Source: Nocardioidaceae bacterium (GTDB lineage: Bacteria; Actinomycetota; Actinomycetes; Propionibacteriales; Nocardioidaceae). From it: DNA of 64,000 nt. The stretch is from positions 1,041,827 through 1,105,826 of the forward strand of contig CP076053.1 in the NCBI GenBank assembly GCA_018672315.1, written 5' to 3'. Made by a program: the position numbers and the translations under genes. The notes beneath the pieces are model-generated. The model had not been told where the DNA came from. It saw nothing but the letters and a program-made list of their open reading frames with translations, and made no database searches. Positions 38,054 to 47,032 of the stretch are shown here, in pieces (positions within the stretch are counted from its first letter, which is position 1; each line of letters begins with the position of its first letter).

Positions 38054-39235
38054 ATGAAGGCAGTGACCTGGCAGGGACGACGGGACGTACGCGTGGAGGA
38101 GGTGCCCGACCCGGTGATCCAGGAGCCCACCGACGCGATCGTGCGGCTCACCTCCACCGGGCTGTGCGGCTCGGACCTGCACCTGTACGAGACGCTCACG
38201 CCGTACATGGGCGAGGGCGACGTACTCGGCCACGAGCCGATGGGCGTCGTCGAGGAGGTCGGCTCCGAGACCGGCGACCTGCGCGTCGGCGACCGGATCG
38301 TGGTGCCGTTCCAGATCAGCTGCGGGCACTGCTGGATGTGTGACCGCGGGCTGTTCACCCAGTGCGAGACGACCCAGGTGCGCGAGCAGGGCACCGGTGC
38401 CGCGCTGTTCGGGTTCAGCAAGCTCTACGGCGAGGTGCCGGGCGGGCAGGCGGAGCTCCTGCGCGTGCCGCAGGCGCAGTTCACGCACATCAAGGTGCCC
38501 GAGGGCCCCTCGGACGACCGTTTCGTCTACCTCTCCGACGTGCTGCCGACGGCCTGGCAGTCCGTGGCGTACGCGGACACGCCCGCCGGCGGGACCCTGC
38601 TGGTGCTGGGGCTCGGGCCGATCGGCGACATGGCCACGCGCATCGCGCTGCACCAGGGGCTGCGTGTGATCGCGGTCGACCGGGTGCCCGAGCGCCTCGC
38701 CCGGGCGACGGCTCGCGGGGCCGAGACCATCCACCTCGACGAGGTCGACGACGTCGGCGAGGAGGTGCGCTCGCGCACCGCCGGCCGGGGTGCGGACGCC
38801 GTCGTCGACGCGGTCGGCATGGAGGCCCACGGCAATCCGGTCGCGGCGGCCGGGCAGGCGCTGTTCGGCATGCTGCCGAAGCGGTTGAGCTCGGCCCTGA
38901 TGGATCGTGTGGGCGTCGACCGGCTGGGGGCGCTCTACACCGGCATCGACGCCGTGCGTCGAGGCGGCACCGTCTCGCTGATCGGCGTGTACGGCGGCCA
39001 GAGCGACCCCATGCCGATGATGACGATGTTCGACAAGCAGATCCAGCTGCGGATGGGGCAGGCCAACGTCAAGGCATGGGTCGACGACATCATGCCGTTG
39101 CTGCTGGACGACTCCGACCCGCTCGGCACTGAGGACTTCGCCACGCACCGGCTGCCGCTGAGCGAGGCGCCCGGCGCGTACGAGCGGTTCCAGAAGAAGC
39201 AGGACGGCACCGTCAAGGTCGTCTTCACCCCCTGA
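38054..39235 (+). CDS. Zinc-dependent alcohol dehydrogenase, glutathione-independent FDH type
   Basis: Medium-chain zinc dehydrogenase of 393 aa. Catalytic zinc ligands are in GLCGSDLHLYE and LGHEPMGVVEEVG; the structural zinc loop is CGHCWMCDRGLFTQC. The cofactor fold reads VLGLGPIGDMATRIA. The long insertion around 265-300 and the C-terminal YERFQKKQDGTVKVVF resemble formaldehyde dismutase/dehydrogenase-like proteins that need no thiol cofactor. Substrate unproven. GAGAGGATCGACG lies before the ATG. Its nearness to katE suggests a shared stress or oxidative role, but co-regulation is inferred only from the 46-nt gap. Confidence 0.88.
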   Translation: MKAVTWQGRRDVRVEEVPDPVIQEPTDAIVRLTSTGLCGSDLHLYETLTPYMGEGDVLGHEPMGVVEEVGSETGDLRVGDRIVVPFQISCGHCWMCDRGLFTQCETTQVREQGTGAALFGFSKLYGEVPGGQAELLRVPQAQFTHIKVPEGPSDDRFVYLSDVLPTAWQSVAYADTPAGGTLLVLGLGPIGDMATRIALHQGLRVIAVDRVPERLARATARGAETIHLDEVDDVGEEVRSRTAGRGADAVVDAVGMEAHGNPVAAAGQALFGMLPKRLSSALMDRVGVDRLGALYTGIDAVRRGGTVSLIGVYGGQSDPMPMMTMFDKQIQLRMGQANVKAWVDDIMPLLLDDSDPLGTEDFATHRLPLSEAPGAYERFQKKQDGTVKVVFTP

Positions 39236-39262
39236 CCCGACGACCTGACCCGACGCCCGGCT

Positions 39263-39297
39263 CGCCGCCGACCTCCGCTCAGCGGAGGTGGGCGGCG
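39263..39297. terminator. Bidirectional terminator between zinc dehydrogenase and hemB
   Basis: ACCTCCGC-TCA-GCGGAGGT (39271-39289) is perfect. It extends outward with seven further pairs (39263-39269 with 39291-39297) after one mismatch. The hemB stop codon lies in the loop, so the hairpin includes the last hemB codons. Confidence 0.75.
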
Positions 39298-40313
39298 GCG
39301 TCGAGCGCCCAGTAGGTGAGCACCACGTCGGCGCCCGCCCGGCGGATCGAGAGCAGCGTCTCCATCATCGCGGCGTCGCGGTCGATCCAGCCGTTCGCGG
39401 CGGCGGCCTCGACCATCGCGTACTCGCCCGAGATGTTGTACGCAGCCACCGGCACGTCGACGGCGTCACGCACCTCGCGCAGCACGTCGAGGTAGGCCAG
39501 CGCCGGCTTCACCATCACCAGGTCCGCGCCCTCGGCGACGTCGAGCAGCGCCTCGCGGACACCCTCGAGCCGGTTGGCGGGATCCTGCTGGTAGGTGCGT
39601 CGGTCGCCCTGCAGCGAGGAGTCGACCGCTTCGCGGAACGGGCCGTAGAAGGCGGAGGCGTACTTCGCCGAGTACGCCAGCACCGCCACGTCCTGGTGGC
39701 CCGTGTCGTCGAGCGCGTCCCGGATCACCGCGACCTGGCCGTCCATCATCCCGCTCGGGCCGACCATCGCGGATCCGCTGGCGGCCTGCACGACCGCCAT
39801 CTCCGCGTACGCCGCCAGCGTCGCGTCGTTGTCGACCGCACCGGAGGCGTCGAGCAGGCCGCAGTGGCCGTGGTCGGTGAACTCGTCCAGGCACAGGTCG
39901 CTCATCACCGTCACGGCGTCACCGACCTCGGCGCGTACGTCGGCGAGGGCGACGTTGAGGATTCCCTGCGGGTCCAGGCCGGCCGACCCGGTGGCGTCCT
40001 TGGTCTCCGGGATGCCGAACAGCATGATCCCGCCGAGGCCGGCCTCCGCGCACCGCGCGGCCTCCGCCTTGAGGGAGTCCCGCGTGTGCTGCACGACGCC
40101 GGGCATCGAGGTGATCGGCTGCGGCTCGGTGAGTCCCTCGCGCACGAACACGGGCAGCACCAGCTGTCCCGCGCGAAGTGACGTCTCGGCGACCATCGAC
40201 CGCAGGGCCGGCGTACGCCGCAGTCGCCGCGGCCGCACCACGGGGGGCACGGGCGGCACCGGCGGACCTGACGGACCTGACGGACCTGACGGCACCGTGC
40301 CGGGACCGGTCAC
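39279..40313 (-). CDS. hemB: Porphobilinogen synthase (delta-aminolevulinate dehydratase)
   Basis: Condenses two aminolevulinate molecules to porphobilinogen in heme synthesis; 344 aa. Active-site lysines are in [14 protein letters not shown] and [10 protein letters not shown]. The metal segment reads [18 protein letters not shown], with two cysteines and an aspartate where the E. coli-type zinc site has a third cysteine. The N-terminal 25 residues are an unusual Gly-Pro-Ser/Val repeat encoded partly by three tandem copies of a 9-mer. The GTG start overlaps the hemD-fusion stop by 4 nt, making it the last gene of hemACDB. Confidence 0.95.
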   Translation of the reverse strand: MTGPGTVPSGPSGPSGPPVPPVPPVVRPRRLRRTPALRSMVAETSLRAGQLVLPVFVREGLTEPQPITSMPGVVQHTRDSLKAEAARCAEAGLGGIMLFGIPETKDATGSAGLDPQGILNVALADVRAEVGDAVTVMSDLCLDEFTDHGHCGLLDASGAVDNDATLAAYAEMAVVQAASGSAMVGPSGMMDGQVAVIRDALDDTGHQDVAVLAYSAKYASAFYGPFREAVDSSLQGDRRTYQQDPANRLEGVREALLDVAEGADLVMVKPALAYLDVLREVRDAVDVPVAAYNISGEYAMVEAAAANGWIDRDAAMMETLLSIRRAGADVVLTYWALDAAAHLR

Positions 40314-41992
40314 GAGCTGCTCTTGCGCCGACTCGTCGTCTTGGCGGGCTTCTTCTCGCTCGGCTTCGTCACCGGTTCACCGGCCTCGAGGAAGTCCAGG
40401 CGCCGCTCGGCGCCGAAGTCCGCCAGGGCCGCCGCGAGGTCCTCCACGGACGGCGCGGGCGCCATCACGTCGACGCGCAGGCCATGCTCCTCGGCCGTCT
40501 TGGCCGTGGCAGGGCCGATCACCGCGATGATCGTGGAGGGGTGCGGCTTGCCGGCGATGCCGACGAGGTTGCGCACCGTCGAGGACGAGGTGAAGACGAC
40601 GGCGTCGAACTTGCCGGACTTGATCGCCTCACGCGTCGGCGCCGGCGGCGGGGCGGCCCGCACGGTGCGGTAGGCCGTCACGTCGTCGACCTCCCAGCCG
40701 AGGTCGATCAGACCGGCGACGAGGTTCTCGGTCGCGATGTCGGCGCGCGGCAGGAACACCCGGTTGATGGGGTCGAGCACGTCGTCGAAGGGCGGCCAGT
40801 CCTCCAGCAGGCCGGCGGCGGACTGCTCCCCGGAGGGCACCAGGTCGGCCCGCAGGCCCCAGGCGGCGATCGCGGCGGCGGTCTTCTCACCGACCGCAGC
40901 GATCTTGAGACCGGAGAACGCGCGGGCGTCGAGGCCGTACTCCTCGAACTTCTCCCGCACCGCGCGCACGGCGTTGACCGAGGTGAAGGCGATCCACTCG
41001 TAGCGGCCCTCGACGAGTCCGCGGACGGCCTTGTCCATCTGGGCGGGGTTGCGCGGGGGCTCCACGGAGATCGTCGGCACCTGCTCCGGCACCGCGCCGT
41101 GGCCGCGCAGCGTGCTCATCAGCGAGCCGGACTGCTCCTTGGTGCGAGGCACCAGCACCCGCCACCCGAACAGCGGCTTGGTCTCGAACCACGACAGCGT
41201 CTCGCGCAGGTTGACGACCTTGCCGACCACGACGATGGCGGGCGGTGCGATCTGCGCCTCGGCGGCGTCGACGGCCACGTCGCGCAGCGTGGAGACCAGG
41301 GTGCGCTGCTCGGTGGTCGTGCCGACGGTGGTCACGGCCACCGGGGTCTCGGGGTCGCGGCCCGCCTCGACGAGCTCCTCGGAGAGCTCGGGCAGGCGCT
41401 TGACGGCGGAGACGAGCACCAGGGTGGAGAACCCGGCGTACCGGCTCCAGTCGATGCGGCCGTCGCGGCAGCCGACAACGGCGACCTCGCGGTCGCTCTT
41501 GGTGGTCAGGGGCACCCCGGCGTACGTCGGGACGCCGGAGACCGAGGAGACACCCGGCACGACCTCGAAGCCGATGCCGGCCTTCACGCAGGCGGCGGCC
41601 TCCTCGGGGCCCGAGCCGTACAGGAACGGGTCGCCGGCGAGGAGGCGGACGACGCGCTTGCCCGCCTTGGCCTGCTTGGTGACGACCTTCGAGCGGGCGG
41701 CGTGGGTGAGGGGCTGGTCGTCCTCACCGAAGCCGCCGTCGACGACCTCGGGCAATGTGGGCTCGACCTGACCCGACAGCGGCGCCGGGCTGTCGTCGGC
41801 GGGCGCGAGCAGCTGTTCGACGAGTCCGCGGTGCCCAGGCAGCTCGACGACGACGACGTCAGCAGCGCGCAGCAGCTCGACGGCCCGCACGGTGAGCAGG
41901 TCGGGGTCGCCAGGGCCGGCGCCCACGAAGGACACCCAGCCGGGCGTCGCCGGCGTACGGGCTGCGCCCTTGGAGGTGGCGGTCTTGGTCAT
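40310..41992 (-). CDS. hemD: Fused uroporphyrinogen-III C-methyltransferase / uroporphyrinogen-III synthase
   Basis: A 560-aa two-domain enzyme of tetrapyrrole synthesis. Residues about 17-265 are the CobA/SUMT methyltransferase: [44 protein letters not shown] and [11 protein letters not shown]. It methylates uroporphyrinogen III toward siroheme and cobalamin. Residues about 270-525 are HemD, which closes and inverts ring D ([34 protein letters not shown]). The C-terminus is Lys/Ser-rich. The fusion is standard for actinobacteria and places the branch point in one protein. It sits 64 nt after hemC. Confidence 0.95.
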   Translation of the reverse strand: MTKTATSKGAARTPATPGWVSFVGAGPGDPDLLTVRAVELLRAADVVVVELPGHRGLVEQLLAPADDSPAPLSGQVEPTLPEVVDGGFGEDDQPLTHAARSKVVTKQAKAGKRVVRLLAGDPFLYGSGPEEAAACVKAGIGFEVVPGVSSVSGVPTYAGVPLTTKSDREVAVVGCRDGRIDWSRYAGFSTLVLVSAVKRLPELSEELVEAGRDPETPVAVTTVGTTTEQRTLVSTLRDVAVDAAEAQIAPPAIVVVGKVVNLRETLSWFETKPLFGWRVLVPRTKEQSGSLMSTLRGHGAVPEQVPTISVEPPRNPAQMDKAVRGLVEGRYEWIAFTSVNAVRAVREKFEEYGLDARAFSGLKIAAVGEKTAAAIAAWGLRADLVPSGEQSAAGLLEDWPPFDDVLDPINRVFLPRADIATENLVAGLIDLGWEVDDVTAYRTVRAAPPPAPTREAIKSGKFDAVVFTSSSTVRNLVGIAGKPHPSTIIAVIGPATAKTAEEHGLRVDVMAPAPSVEDLAAALADFGAERRLDFLEAGEPVTKPSEKKPAKTTSRRKSSS

Positions 41993-42056
41993 GTCTCGAC
42001 CTCTCGTCGGTGGTTCGGGGTGCGTACGGGTCCCGCCGGCGTCGGCGGGTGGGAGT

Positions 42057-43043
42057 TCAGGAGTCGTGCGGCTGCGTCGGGGGGAGCTCGTCGTCGCCGA
42101 GCTGCTCGTCCATCAGCGCAGCGGCGCCCTCGGCGAGCATGGAGGCGGCGAGGTCGGCGCCGAGCGATGCGGCGCGGTCGACCGGACCGTTGGTCGAGCG
42201 GCGGATGGCCACGGCACCGTCGGGCCGCAGGACCACGGCGCGGAGCCAGAGCTCGTCCCCCGCCTCGCCCTCGACGACCTCCGCGAGCGCCCCGAGGGGC
42301 GCGGAGCAGCCGGCCTCGAGCGTGGCCAGGACCTGGCGCTCGGCGGTGACGGCCGCACGGGTCGCGTGGTCGTCGAGCGTGGCGACGGCGGCGACGACGT
42401 CGAGGTCGTCGCTGCGGCACTCCACCGCCAGGGCGCCCTGCCCGGGGGCCGGGAGCATCTGCAGCGGGTCGAGCCACTCAGTGACGACGGCGTGCCGGTC
42501 GATGCGGCGCAGACCGGCGGCCGCGAGCACCACGGCGTCGAGGTCGCCGCCCGCGACCTTCCCGAGGCGGGTGTCGACGTTGCCGCGCAGCCCGTGCACC
42601 TCCAGCCCGAGGCCGAGTGCGTGCAGCTGCGCGACGCGCCGGGGCGAGCCGGTGCCGACCCTCGAGCCGGGCGGCAGCTCACCCAGGGTGAGCCCGTCGC
42701 GGGCCACGAGGGCGTCGCGCGGGTCGACGCGCGGGGGGACCGCGGCGACGGTGAGCCCGTCGGCCGGTGCCGTCGGCAGGTCCTTGAGCGAGTGCACGGC
42801 GACGTCGACGCGCCCGTCGAGCAGCGCGTCCCGCAACGCGCCGACGAAGACCCCCGCGCCACCCAGGGTGGCCAGCGGCGCGCGGTTGGTGTCGCCCTCG
42901 GTGGTGATCTCGACGAGCTCGCAGACGCGACCGGTGGCCGCGGTGAGCTGCTCGGCGACGGTGGTCGACTGCGTCCGTGCCAGCAGCGACGCCCGCGTGC
43001 CGACGCGCAGGGTGCGGGTGCCGGAGTCGACGACGGCGGTCAT
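42057..43043 (-). CDS. hemC: Hydroxymethylbilane synthase (porphobilinogen deaminase)
   Basis: Polymerises four porphobilinogens; 328 aa. LRVGTRASLLARTQS at the N-terminus, VHSLKDLPTAP, GTGSPRRVAQL and the dipyrromethane-carrying cysteine in LEAGCSAPLGA identify it. The start overlaps the hemA stop by 4 nt. The C-terminus is an acidic, Gln/Pro-containing tail. Confidence 0.97.
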   Translation of the reverse strand: MTAVVDSGTRTLRVGTRASLLARTQSTTVAEQLTAATGRVCELVEITTEGDTNRAPLATLGGAGVFVGALRDALLDGRVDVAVHSLKDLPTAPADGLTVAAVPPRVDPRDALVARDGLTLGELPPGSRVGTGSPRRVAQLHALGLGLEVHGLRGNVDTRLGKVAGGDLDAVVLAAAGLRRIDRHAVVTEWLDPLQMLPAPGQGALAVECRSDDLDVVAAVATLDDHATRAAVTAERQVLATLEAGCSAPLGALAEVVEGEAGDELWLRAVVLRPDGAVAIRRSTNGPVDRAASLGADLAASMLAEGAAALMDEQLGDDELPPTQPHDS

Positions 43044-44344
43044 CGCGCTCCCCCCTCGGCCTTGGTGACGGCCTGCACGGCGTCGGGGTCGAGCGCGAAG
43101 AGCTGGGCGAGCGCGGTGGCGTACGTGACCGAGCCGGTGTCCTCGAGCTCGCGGACCCGCACGGTGGGGCCGTGCAGCAACTTGTCGACCGTGCGCTGCA
43201 CCGTGCGACGCACCTCGTCGACCTGGACCTCGTCGAGGTCGGGCAGCCGCGAGGTCAGCCGGGTCATCTCGGCCTCGACGACCTCGCCGGCCATGCTGCG
43301 CAGCGCGACGACCGTCGGGGTGACGGCGGCGGCGCGCCGGGCGGCGAGGAAAGCGTCGGTCTCCTCGGCGACGATCTTGCGGACGCGGGCCACGTCCTCC
43401 GCGCCCGCGTCCCCGACACCGGCGCCCTCCTCGGGACGCTCGCGGGCGAGGTCGGCCAGGCTGACGAGGTCCACACCGGGGAGCTGCGCGACACGCGGGT
43501 CGACGTCGTGGGGCAGGGCGAGGTCGACGACCGCCACCCTCCGGGCGCCGTCGCGACCGGCGAGGTGGCCGGGCTCCAGCACCGTGCCCGTGGCGCCGGT
43601 GCAGGAGATGACGACGTCGGCCTCCACGACGGCCTCGGCCAGGTCGGTCATGTCGAACGCTCGGGCGCCGTGGGTGGCCGCGAGACGATCCGCGTTGTCG
43701 CGGGTGCGGTTGCCGATCATCACCGAGGCGCCCTCACGGGTCGCGGTGGCGACGGCCAGCGCCGCCATCGACCCGGCCCCGACGACCACTACACGACGCC
43801 CCTCGAGGCCGTCCACCCACGCCGCCGCGCGCTCGAGGGTCACCCCCACGAGCGAGGGGGTGGCGTGGTCGATGTCGGTCTCGGCGTGCCCGCGCTTGCC
43901 GACGCGCAGCGCCTGCTGGAACAGCGCGTTCAACGAGGGGCCGACGGTGCCCTCGGCCTGTCCGACGCGCAGCGCCTCACGGGCCTGGCCCAGGATCTGC
44001 CCCTCGCCGACGACCATCGAGTCGAGCCCGGCGGCGACCTGGAAGAGGTGGCCGACGGCGCCGTCGTCGTAGTGCACGTACAGGTGCGGCACCAGCGACT
44101 CCGCCGGCACCCCCGCGCGACCGGCGAGGATGCCGGTGAGAGCCTCGACCGAGCCGTGGAAGCGCTCGACGCCCGCGTACAGCTCGACGCGGTTGCAGGT
44201 CGCGAGCACCAGCGCCTCGCTGACGTGCTCGGTGGCGGCGACGTCGCCCAGGAGCACCGGCAGCGCGGTGCGGTCGACCGCGACGCGCTCCAACAGCTCG
44301 ACCGGGGCGGAGGCGTGCGAGATGCCGACGACCAGGACGCTCAT
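43040..44344 (-). CDS. hemA: Glutamyl-tRNA reductase
   Basis: Commits glutamate to heme synthesis through the C5 pathway by reducing Glu-tRNA to glutamate semialdehyde; 434 aa. VVGISHASAPVELLER, the catalytic cysteine in LATCNRVELYA, VVGEGQILGQ and the NADP fold VVVVGAGSMAALAV are present. GAGGAGG lies 5 nt before ATG 44344. First gene of the heme operon, transcribed from a promoter overlapped by an iron-box-like palindrome. The redox repressor gene rex, often immediately upstream in Streptomyces, is absent here. Confidence 0.97.
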   Translation of the reverse strand: MSVLVVGISHASAPVELLERVAVDRTALPVLLGDVAATEHVSEALVLATCNRVELYAGVERFHGSVEALTGILAGRAGVPAESLVPHLYVHYDDGAVGHLFQVAAGLDSMVVGEGQILGQAREALRVGQAEGTVGPSLNALFQQALRVGKRGHAETDIDHATPSLVGVTLERAAAWVDGLEGRRVVVVGAGSMAALAVATATREGASVMIGNRTRDNADRLAATHGARAFDMTDLAEAVVEADVVISCTGATGTVLEPGHLAGRDGARRVAVVDLALPHDVDPRVAQLPGVDLVSLADLARERPEEGAGVGDAGAEDVARVRKIVAEETDAFLAARRAAAVTPTVVALRSMAGEVVEAEMTRLTSRLPDLDEVQVDEVRRTVQRTVDKLLHGPTVRVRELEDTGSVTYATALAQLFALDPDAVQAVTKAEGGAR

Positions 44345-44521
44345 CGGGTCCTCCTCGCAGGCGGGACGGTGTGGGATCGGTGGGACGTCCGGAACGTCGT
44401 CCACACAGGTCCCGGGCGACGGTGTCGACCGGTGGCTCGAGGCCAGCTCGAGACGATGGCTCCCCACCTGCGGAGCAGGCCACGGGGCATCGGGGACGTC
44501 GTCCCGACCGCGCAATCGCGT

Positions 44522-44540
44522 TCAGGTGAGGCTCACTCTA
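44522..44540. promoter_or_regulatory. Iron-box-like (IdeR/DmdR) palindrome upstream of hemA
   Basis: TCAGGTGAGGCTCACTCTA matches 14 of 19 positions of the Streptomyces iron-box form TTAGGTTAGGCTCACCTAA, with the core AGG and GGCTCAC intact. It overlaps the predicted -10 of hemA, where a repressor would block transcription. Confidence 0.5.
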
Positions 44541-44564
44541 GGAGCGCGGAGCGGCTGCGACCAA
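44535..44564 (-). promoter_or_regulatory. hemA operon promoter
   Basis: On the minus strand, -35 TTGGTC (44564-44559), an 18-nt spacer and -10 TAGAGT (44540-44535). Confidence 0.55.
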
Positions 44565-44632
44565 ACTGAGAAGTGGCAACCGCCACGGTGGGCTACCACA
44601 TGGTGACGCGACTCACCGGAGGGGGTGGTGGG

Positions 44633-44920
44633 TCAGCGGCCGAGGGCTGCCGCGAGCCGTGACGGGTCCACCCTCCAGTAGTCGTGCAGCACACCGTCGA
44701 CGAAGGTCACCGGGATCTCCTCCCCGTGCTCGTCGAGCAGGTCGTCCGCGTCGGGCGCCCGGTCGATGTCGACGGCCTCCCAGCCGACGCCCTGCTCGGC
44801 ACAGACGGTGGCGACGACCTGCTCGGCCGTCTCGCACAGGTGGCAGCCGACCCGGGTGAGCACACGTACGCGGACGGGCTCGGGCCCGTGCCGGGTGATG
44901 GCGGCGCCCGTGCTGGTCAC
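44633..44920 (-). CDS. Glutaredoxin-like thioredoxin-fold protein
   Basis: Protein of 95 aa with VRVLTRVGCHLCETAEQVV, a C-x-x-C redox motif (CHLC) at the start of the first helix, and the cis-proline strand EIPVTFVDG. It matches the DUF836/glutaredoxin family that accompanies the hem region in actinobacteria. Start at GTG 44920; the longer open frame upstream overlaps the divergent HAD gene. Probable thiol-disulfide exchange role, partner unknown. In a mycothiol organism it may serve as a mycoredoxin-like protein. Confidence 0.85.
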   Translation of the reverse strand: MTSTGAAITRHGPEPVRVRVLTRVGCHLCETAEQVVATVCAEQGVGWEAVDIDRAPDADDLLDEHGEEIPVTFVDGVLHDYWRVDPSRLAAALGR

Positions 44921-44985
44921 GGTCCCAGCCTGCCACCCGCGGACGACCCTGTCGTCGTGACCTGTCGCTGGGCCGGTCCGCTCAC

Positions 44986-44991
44986 TAGGGT
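44986..44991 (+). promoter_or_regulatory. -10 box for leaderless HAD-IB gene
   Basis: TAGGGT, 7 nt before GTG 44999, with no ribosome site. Confidence 0.6.
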
Positions 44992-44998
44992 CGGCCAG

Positions 44999-45880
44999 GT
45001 GAGCGTCAACCCCGTCCCCTCGCGCCCCAACCTGCAGCAGCGCTCCGTGCTCGCGGGGCAGGCCGCGGCGTCCGCCGCCGAGGTCGAGGTGGCGCTGCAG
45101 GTCGAGCCGGACCGCACCTCCGCCGCGTTCTTCGACGTCGACAACACGGTCATGCAGGGTGCCTCGATCTTCCACCTGGCGAAGGGGCTGCACCGCCGCG
45201 AGTTCTTCACCACCGGCGACCTGGTGAAGGCGGCGTGGAAGCAGATGTACTTCAGGGTCGCCGGCGTCGAGGACCCCGAGCACGTCGCCGCCTCGCGGGC
45301 GGAGGCGCTGGCGTTCATCAAGGGGGCGAGCGTCGCCGAGCTGGAGCAGATGGCCGACGAGATCTTCGACGAGGCCATGGCCCACCGCATCTGGCCCGGC
45401 ACCCGCGCGATGGCCCAGCTCCACCTCGATCGCGGGCAGCGTGTGTGGCTGGTGACTGCCGCCCCGATCGAGATCGCCCGCATCATCGCCCGCCGCCTCG
45501 GGCTCACCGGGGCGATGGGGACGGTCGCGGCGCACGAGGACGGGATCTACACCGGCGAGCTCGTCGGGGACATGCTGCACGGGCCCGCGAAGGCCGAGGC
45601 GATCAAGGCCCTCGCCGAGCGGGAGGGGCTGGACCTGTCGAGGTGCTCGGCGTACTCCGACTCCTCCAACGACCTGCCGATGCTGAGCCTGGTCGGCGAC
45701 CCCTGTGCGGTGAACCCCGACAAGGTGCTGCGCGACCACGCCCGCGAGCACGGCTGGCGCGTCCGCGACTACCGCACGGCACGCAAGGCGGCCCGCGTGG
45801 GCCTGCTCGGCGCCACCGTCGCCGGGGCGACCGCGGGTGCGGTCGCGGCCGGGGTGTCCGTACGCCGCCGCCTCGGCTGA
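44999..45880 (+). CDS. HAD-IB family phosphatase (SerB-like)
   Basis: Phosphoserine-phosphatase-like hydrolase of 293 aa. Motif I FFDVDNTVMQGAS carries both catalytic aspartates (near residues 43 and 45). Motif II is VTAAP, the motif III lysine is around KAEAIKALAE, and motif IV is YSDSSNDLPML. A hydrophobic C-terminal segment (GLLGATVAGATAGAVAAGVSV, about 266-286) ends in RRRLG, so the enzyme is probably membrane-tethered. Start GTG 44999 is 7 nt after TAGGGT. It lies next to bldN and rsbN, as in Streptomyces. Substrate not determinable. Confidence 0.9.
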   Translation: MSVNPVPSRPNLQQRSVLAGQAAASAAEVEVALQVEPDRTSAAFFDVDNTVMQGASIFHLAKGLHRREFFTTGDLVKAAWKQMYFRVAGVEDPEHVAASRAEALAFIKGASVAELEQMADEIFDEAMAHRIWPGTRAMAQLHLDRGQRVWLVTAAPIEIARIIARRLGLTGAMGTVAAHEDGIYTGELVGDMLHGPAKAEAIKALAEREGLDLSRCSAYSDSSNDLPMLSLVGDPCAVNPDKVLRDHAREHGWRVRDYRTARKAARVGLLGATVAGATAGAVAAGVSVRRRLG

Positions 45881-46017
45881 GCCGCGGTCGACCTCGTCCC
45901 GACCGCCTGCGGCGCACTGTCTGGGCACTGCCTGCACAATCGTCCGATGAGCCGGACAGGACCCCGCCGGCGCCACTACCATTCTCGGTGGCCGCGAGGG
46001 GGAAGGGGGCTGCTGCG

Positions 46018-46887
46018 ATGACGACGCGTCCTGCGTACGACCGCGCCGGTCTCGACGCCCTGCGCCGCGCTCTCGCCGAGGTCCTCGCCGAGCCCGCCCT
46101 GTCGCTCGGCACGACGTCGGCGACCCTCGCACCGAGCAGGCGCGGCCGCCTCTCGCCCGGGTGGGTCCTCGCCTCGTCCACCGGAGCGGGCACCACCGAC
46201 GCCCGACCGCACGGCCCCCACCGAGGCACGGGGGACGCAGCCGGCGCGAGCGGGGGCAGCGGGCGGGTGCCGCAGCAGACCGGCCCGGGTGATCGCGACG
46301 ACGCCGAGGACGCCACCTCCTCCGTCGCGGACCCGACCGAGGCCGCCAGACTCATCGCACTGGTCGAGCAGGCGCGTGAGGGCGACGCCGACGCCTTCGG
46401 TGCGCTCTTCGACCACTACCACCCCCAGATCTACCGCTTCGTCTACTACCGCACCGGGTCCGTGCCGCTCGCCGAGGACCTGACGAGCGAGGCGTTCGTG
46501 CGCGCCCTGCGCAACATCACCGGGTTCACCTGGCAGGGCAAGGACTTCGGCGCCTGGCTGACGACCATCGCCCGGAACCTAGTCACCGACCACTTCAAGT
46601 CCGCCCGGAGCCGGCTCGAGCAGCCGACGGAGGACTCGTGGGTTCTCGACGCCCCCACCGACGGGCCCGAGAGCGCGGTGCTCGCGCAGCTCACGAACGA
46701 GACGTTGCTGGAGGTCGTCCGCACCCTCCCCGAGGAGCAGCAGACCTGCATCGTGATGCGGTTCCTGCAGGGACACAGCATCGCCGAGGTGGCTTCCGCG
46801 CTCGGACGGTCCGACGGGGCCGTCAAGCAGCTGCAGCTGCGGGCGGTACGAAACCTGGCCAAGCGCCTCCCCGAGGGCCTGCGATGA
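46018..46887 (+). CDS. bldN: BldN-type ECF RNA polymerase sigma factor
   Basis: ECF sigma factor of 289 aa. Region 2 is ALFDHYHPQIYRFVYYRTGSV (about 127-147) continuing LAEDLTSEAFVRALRNI. Region 4 is LPEEQQTCIVMRFLQGHSIAEVASALGRSDGAVKQ near 240-275. The first 110 residues are a non-sigma extension (YDRAGLDALRRALAEVL, then Gly/Ser/Pro-rich). Streptomyces BldN likewise carries a long N-terminal extension that is removed proteolytically. The next gene is an rsbN-like anti-sigma gene. In Streptomyces, BldN controls chaplins and rodlins; here the targets are unknown. Start ATG 46018 with a purine-rich GGAAGGGGG upstream. The ortholog call rests on context plus extension. Confidence 0.85.
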   Translation: MTTRPAYDRAGLDALRRALAEVLAEPALSLGTTSATLAPSRRGRLSPGWVLASSTGAGTTDARPHGPHRGTGDAAGASGGSGRVPQQTGPGDRDDAEDATSSVADPTEAARLIALVEQAREGDADAFGALFDHYHPQIYRFVYYRTGSVPLAEDLTSEAFVRALRNITGFTWQGKDFGAWLTTIARNLVTDHFKSARSRLEQPTEDSWVLDAPTDGPESAVLAQLTNETLLEVVRTLPEEQQTCIVMRFLQGHSIAEVASALGRSDGAVKQLQLRAVRNLAKRLPEGLR

Positions 46888-46924
46888 GCCGCCGCACGAG
46901 CCTCGCAGACCGGCTCGTTCCGCC

Positions 46925-46953
46925 CGTAACCTCCGCGAGTCGGTCGTCGTTGA
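46925..46953 (+). promoter_or_regulatory. Sigma-BldN-like promoter upstream of rsbN
   Basis: CGTAAC (46925-46930), 17-nt spacer, CGTTGA (46948-46953), in the 145-base gap between bldN and rsbN. As I recall it, the Streptomyces sigma-BldN consensus has these two hexamers with a spacer of about 16. It would let BldN drive its own antagonist. Confidence 0.65.
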
Positions 46954-47032
46954 GACGGACACAGGTCGCACCCCGACCCGTCGAGCACCCGCCGACCCGC
47001 ACCGGGTCGGCCCGTCGAGCAGGAGCACGCCG

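Larger units (their letters stand above)
44345..44632. other. Non-coding region upstream of hemA
   Basis: About 290 bases between hemA and the glutaredoxin-like gene. It contains the hemA promoter and the iron-box-like site near 44522-44564, giving a leader of roughly 180 nt. No Rex-type (TTGTGA...TCACAA) site was found. A small inverted repeat, GTGGC-AACC-GCCAC, lies near 44573-44586. Confidence 0.6.

Noticed and set aside
44345-44632. Rex (redox repressor) site upstream of hemA
   Set aside because: No TTGTGA...TCACAA-type palindrome is present.
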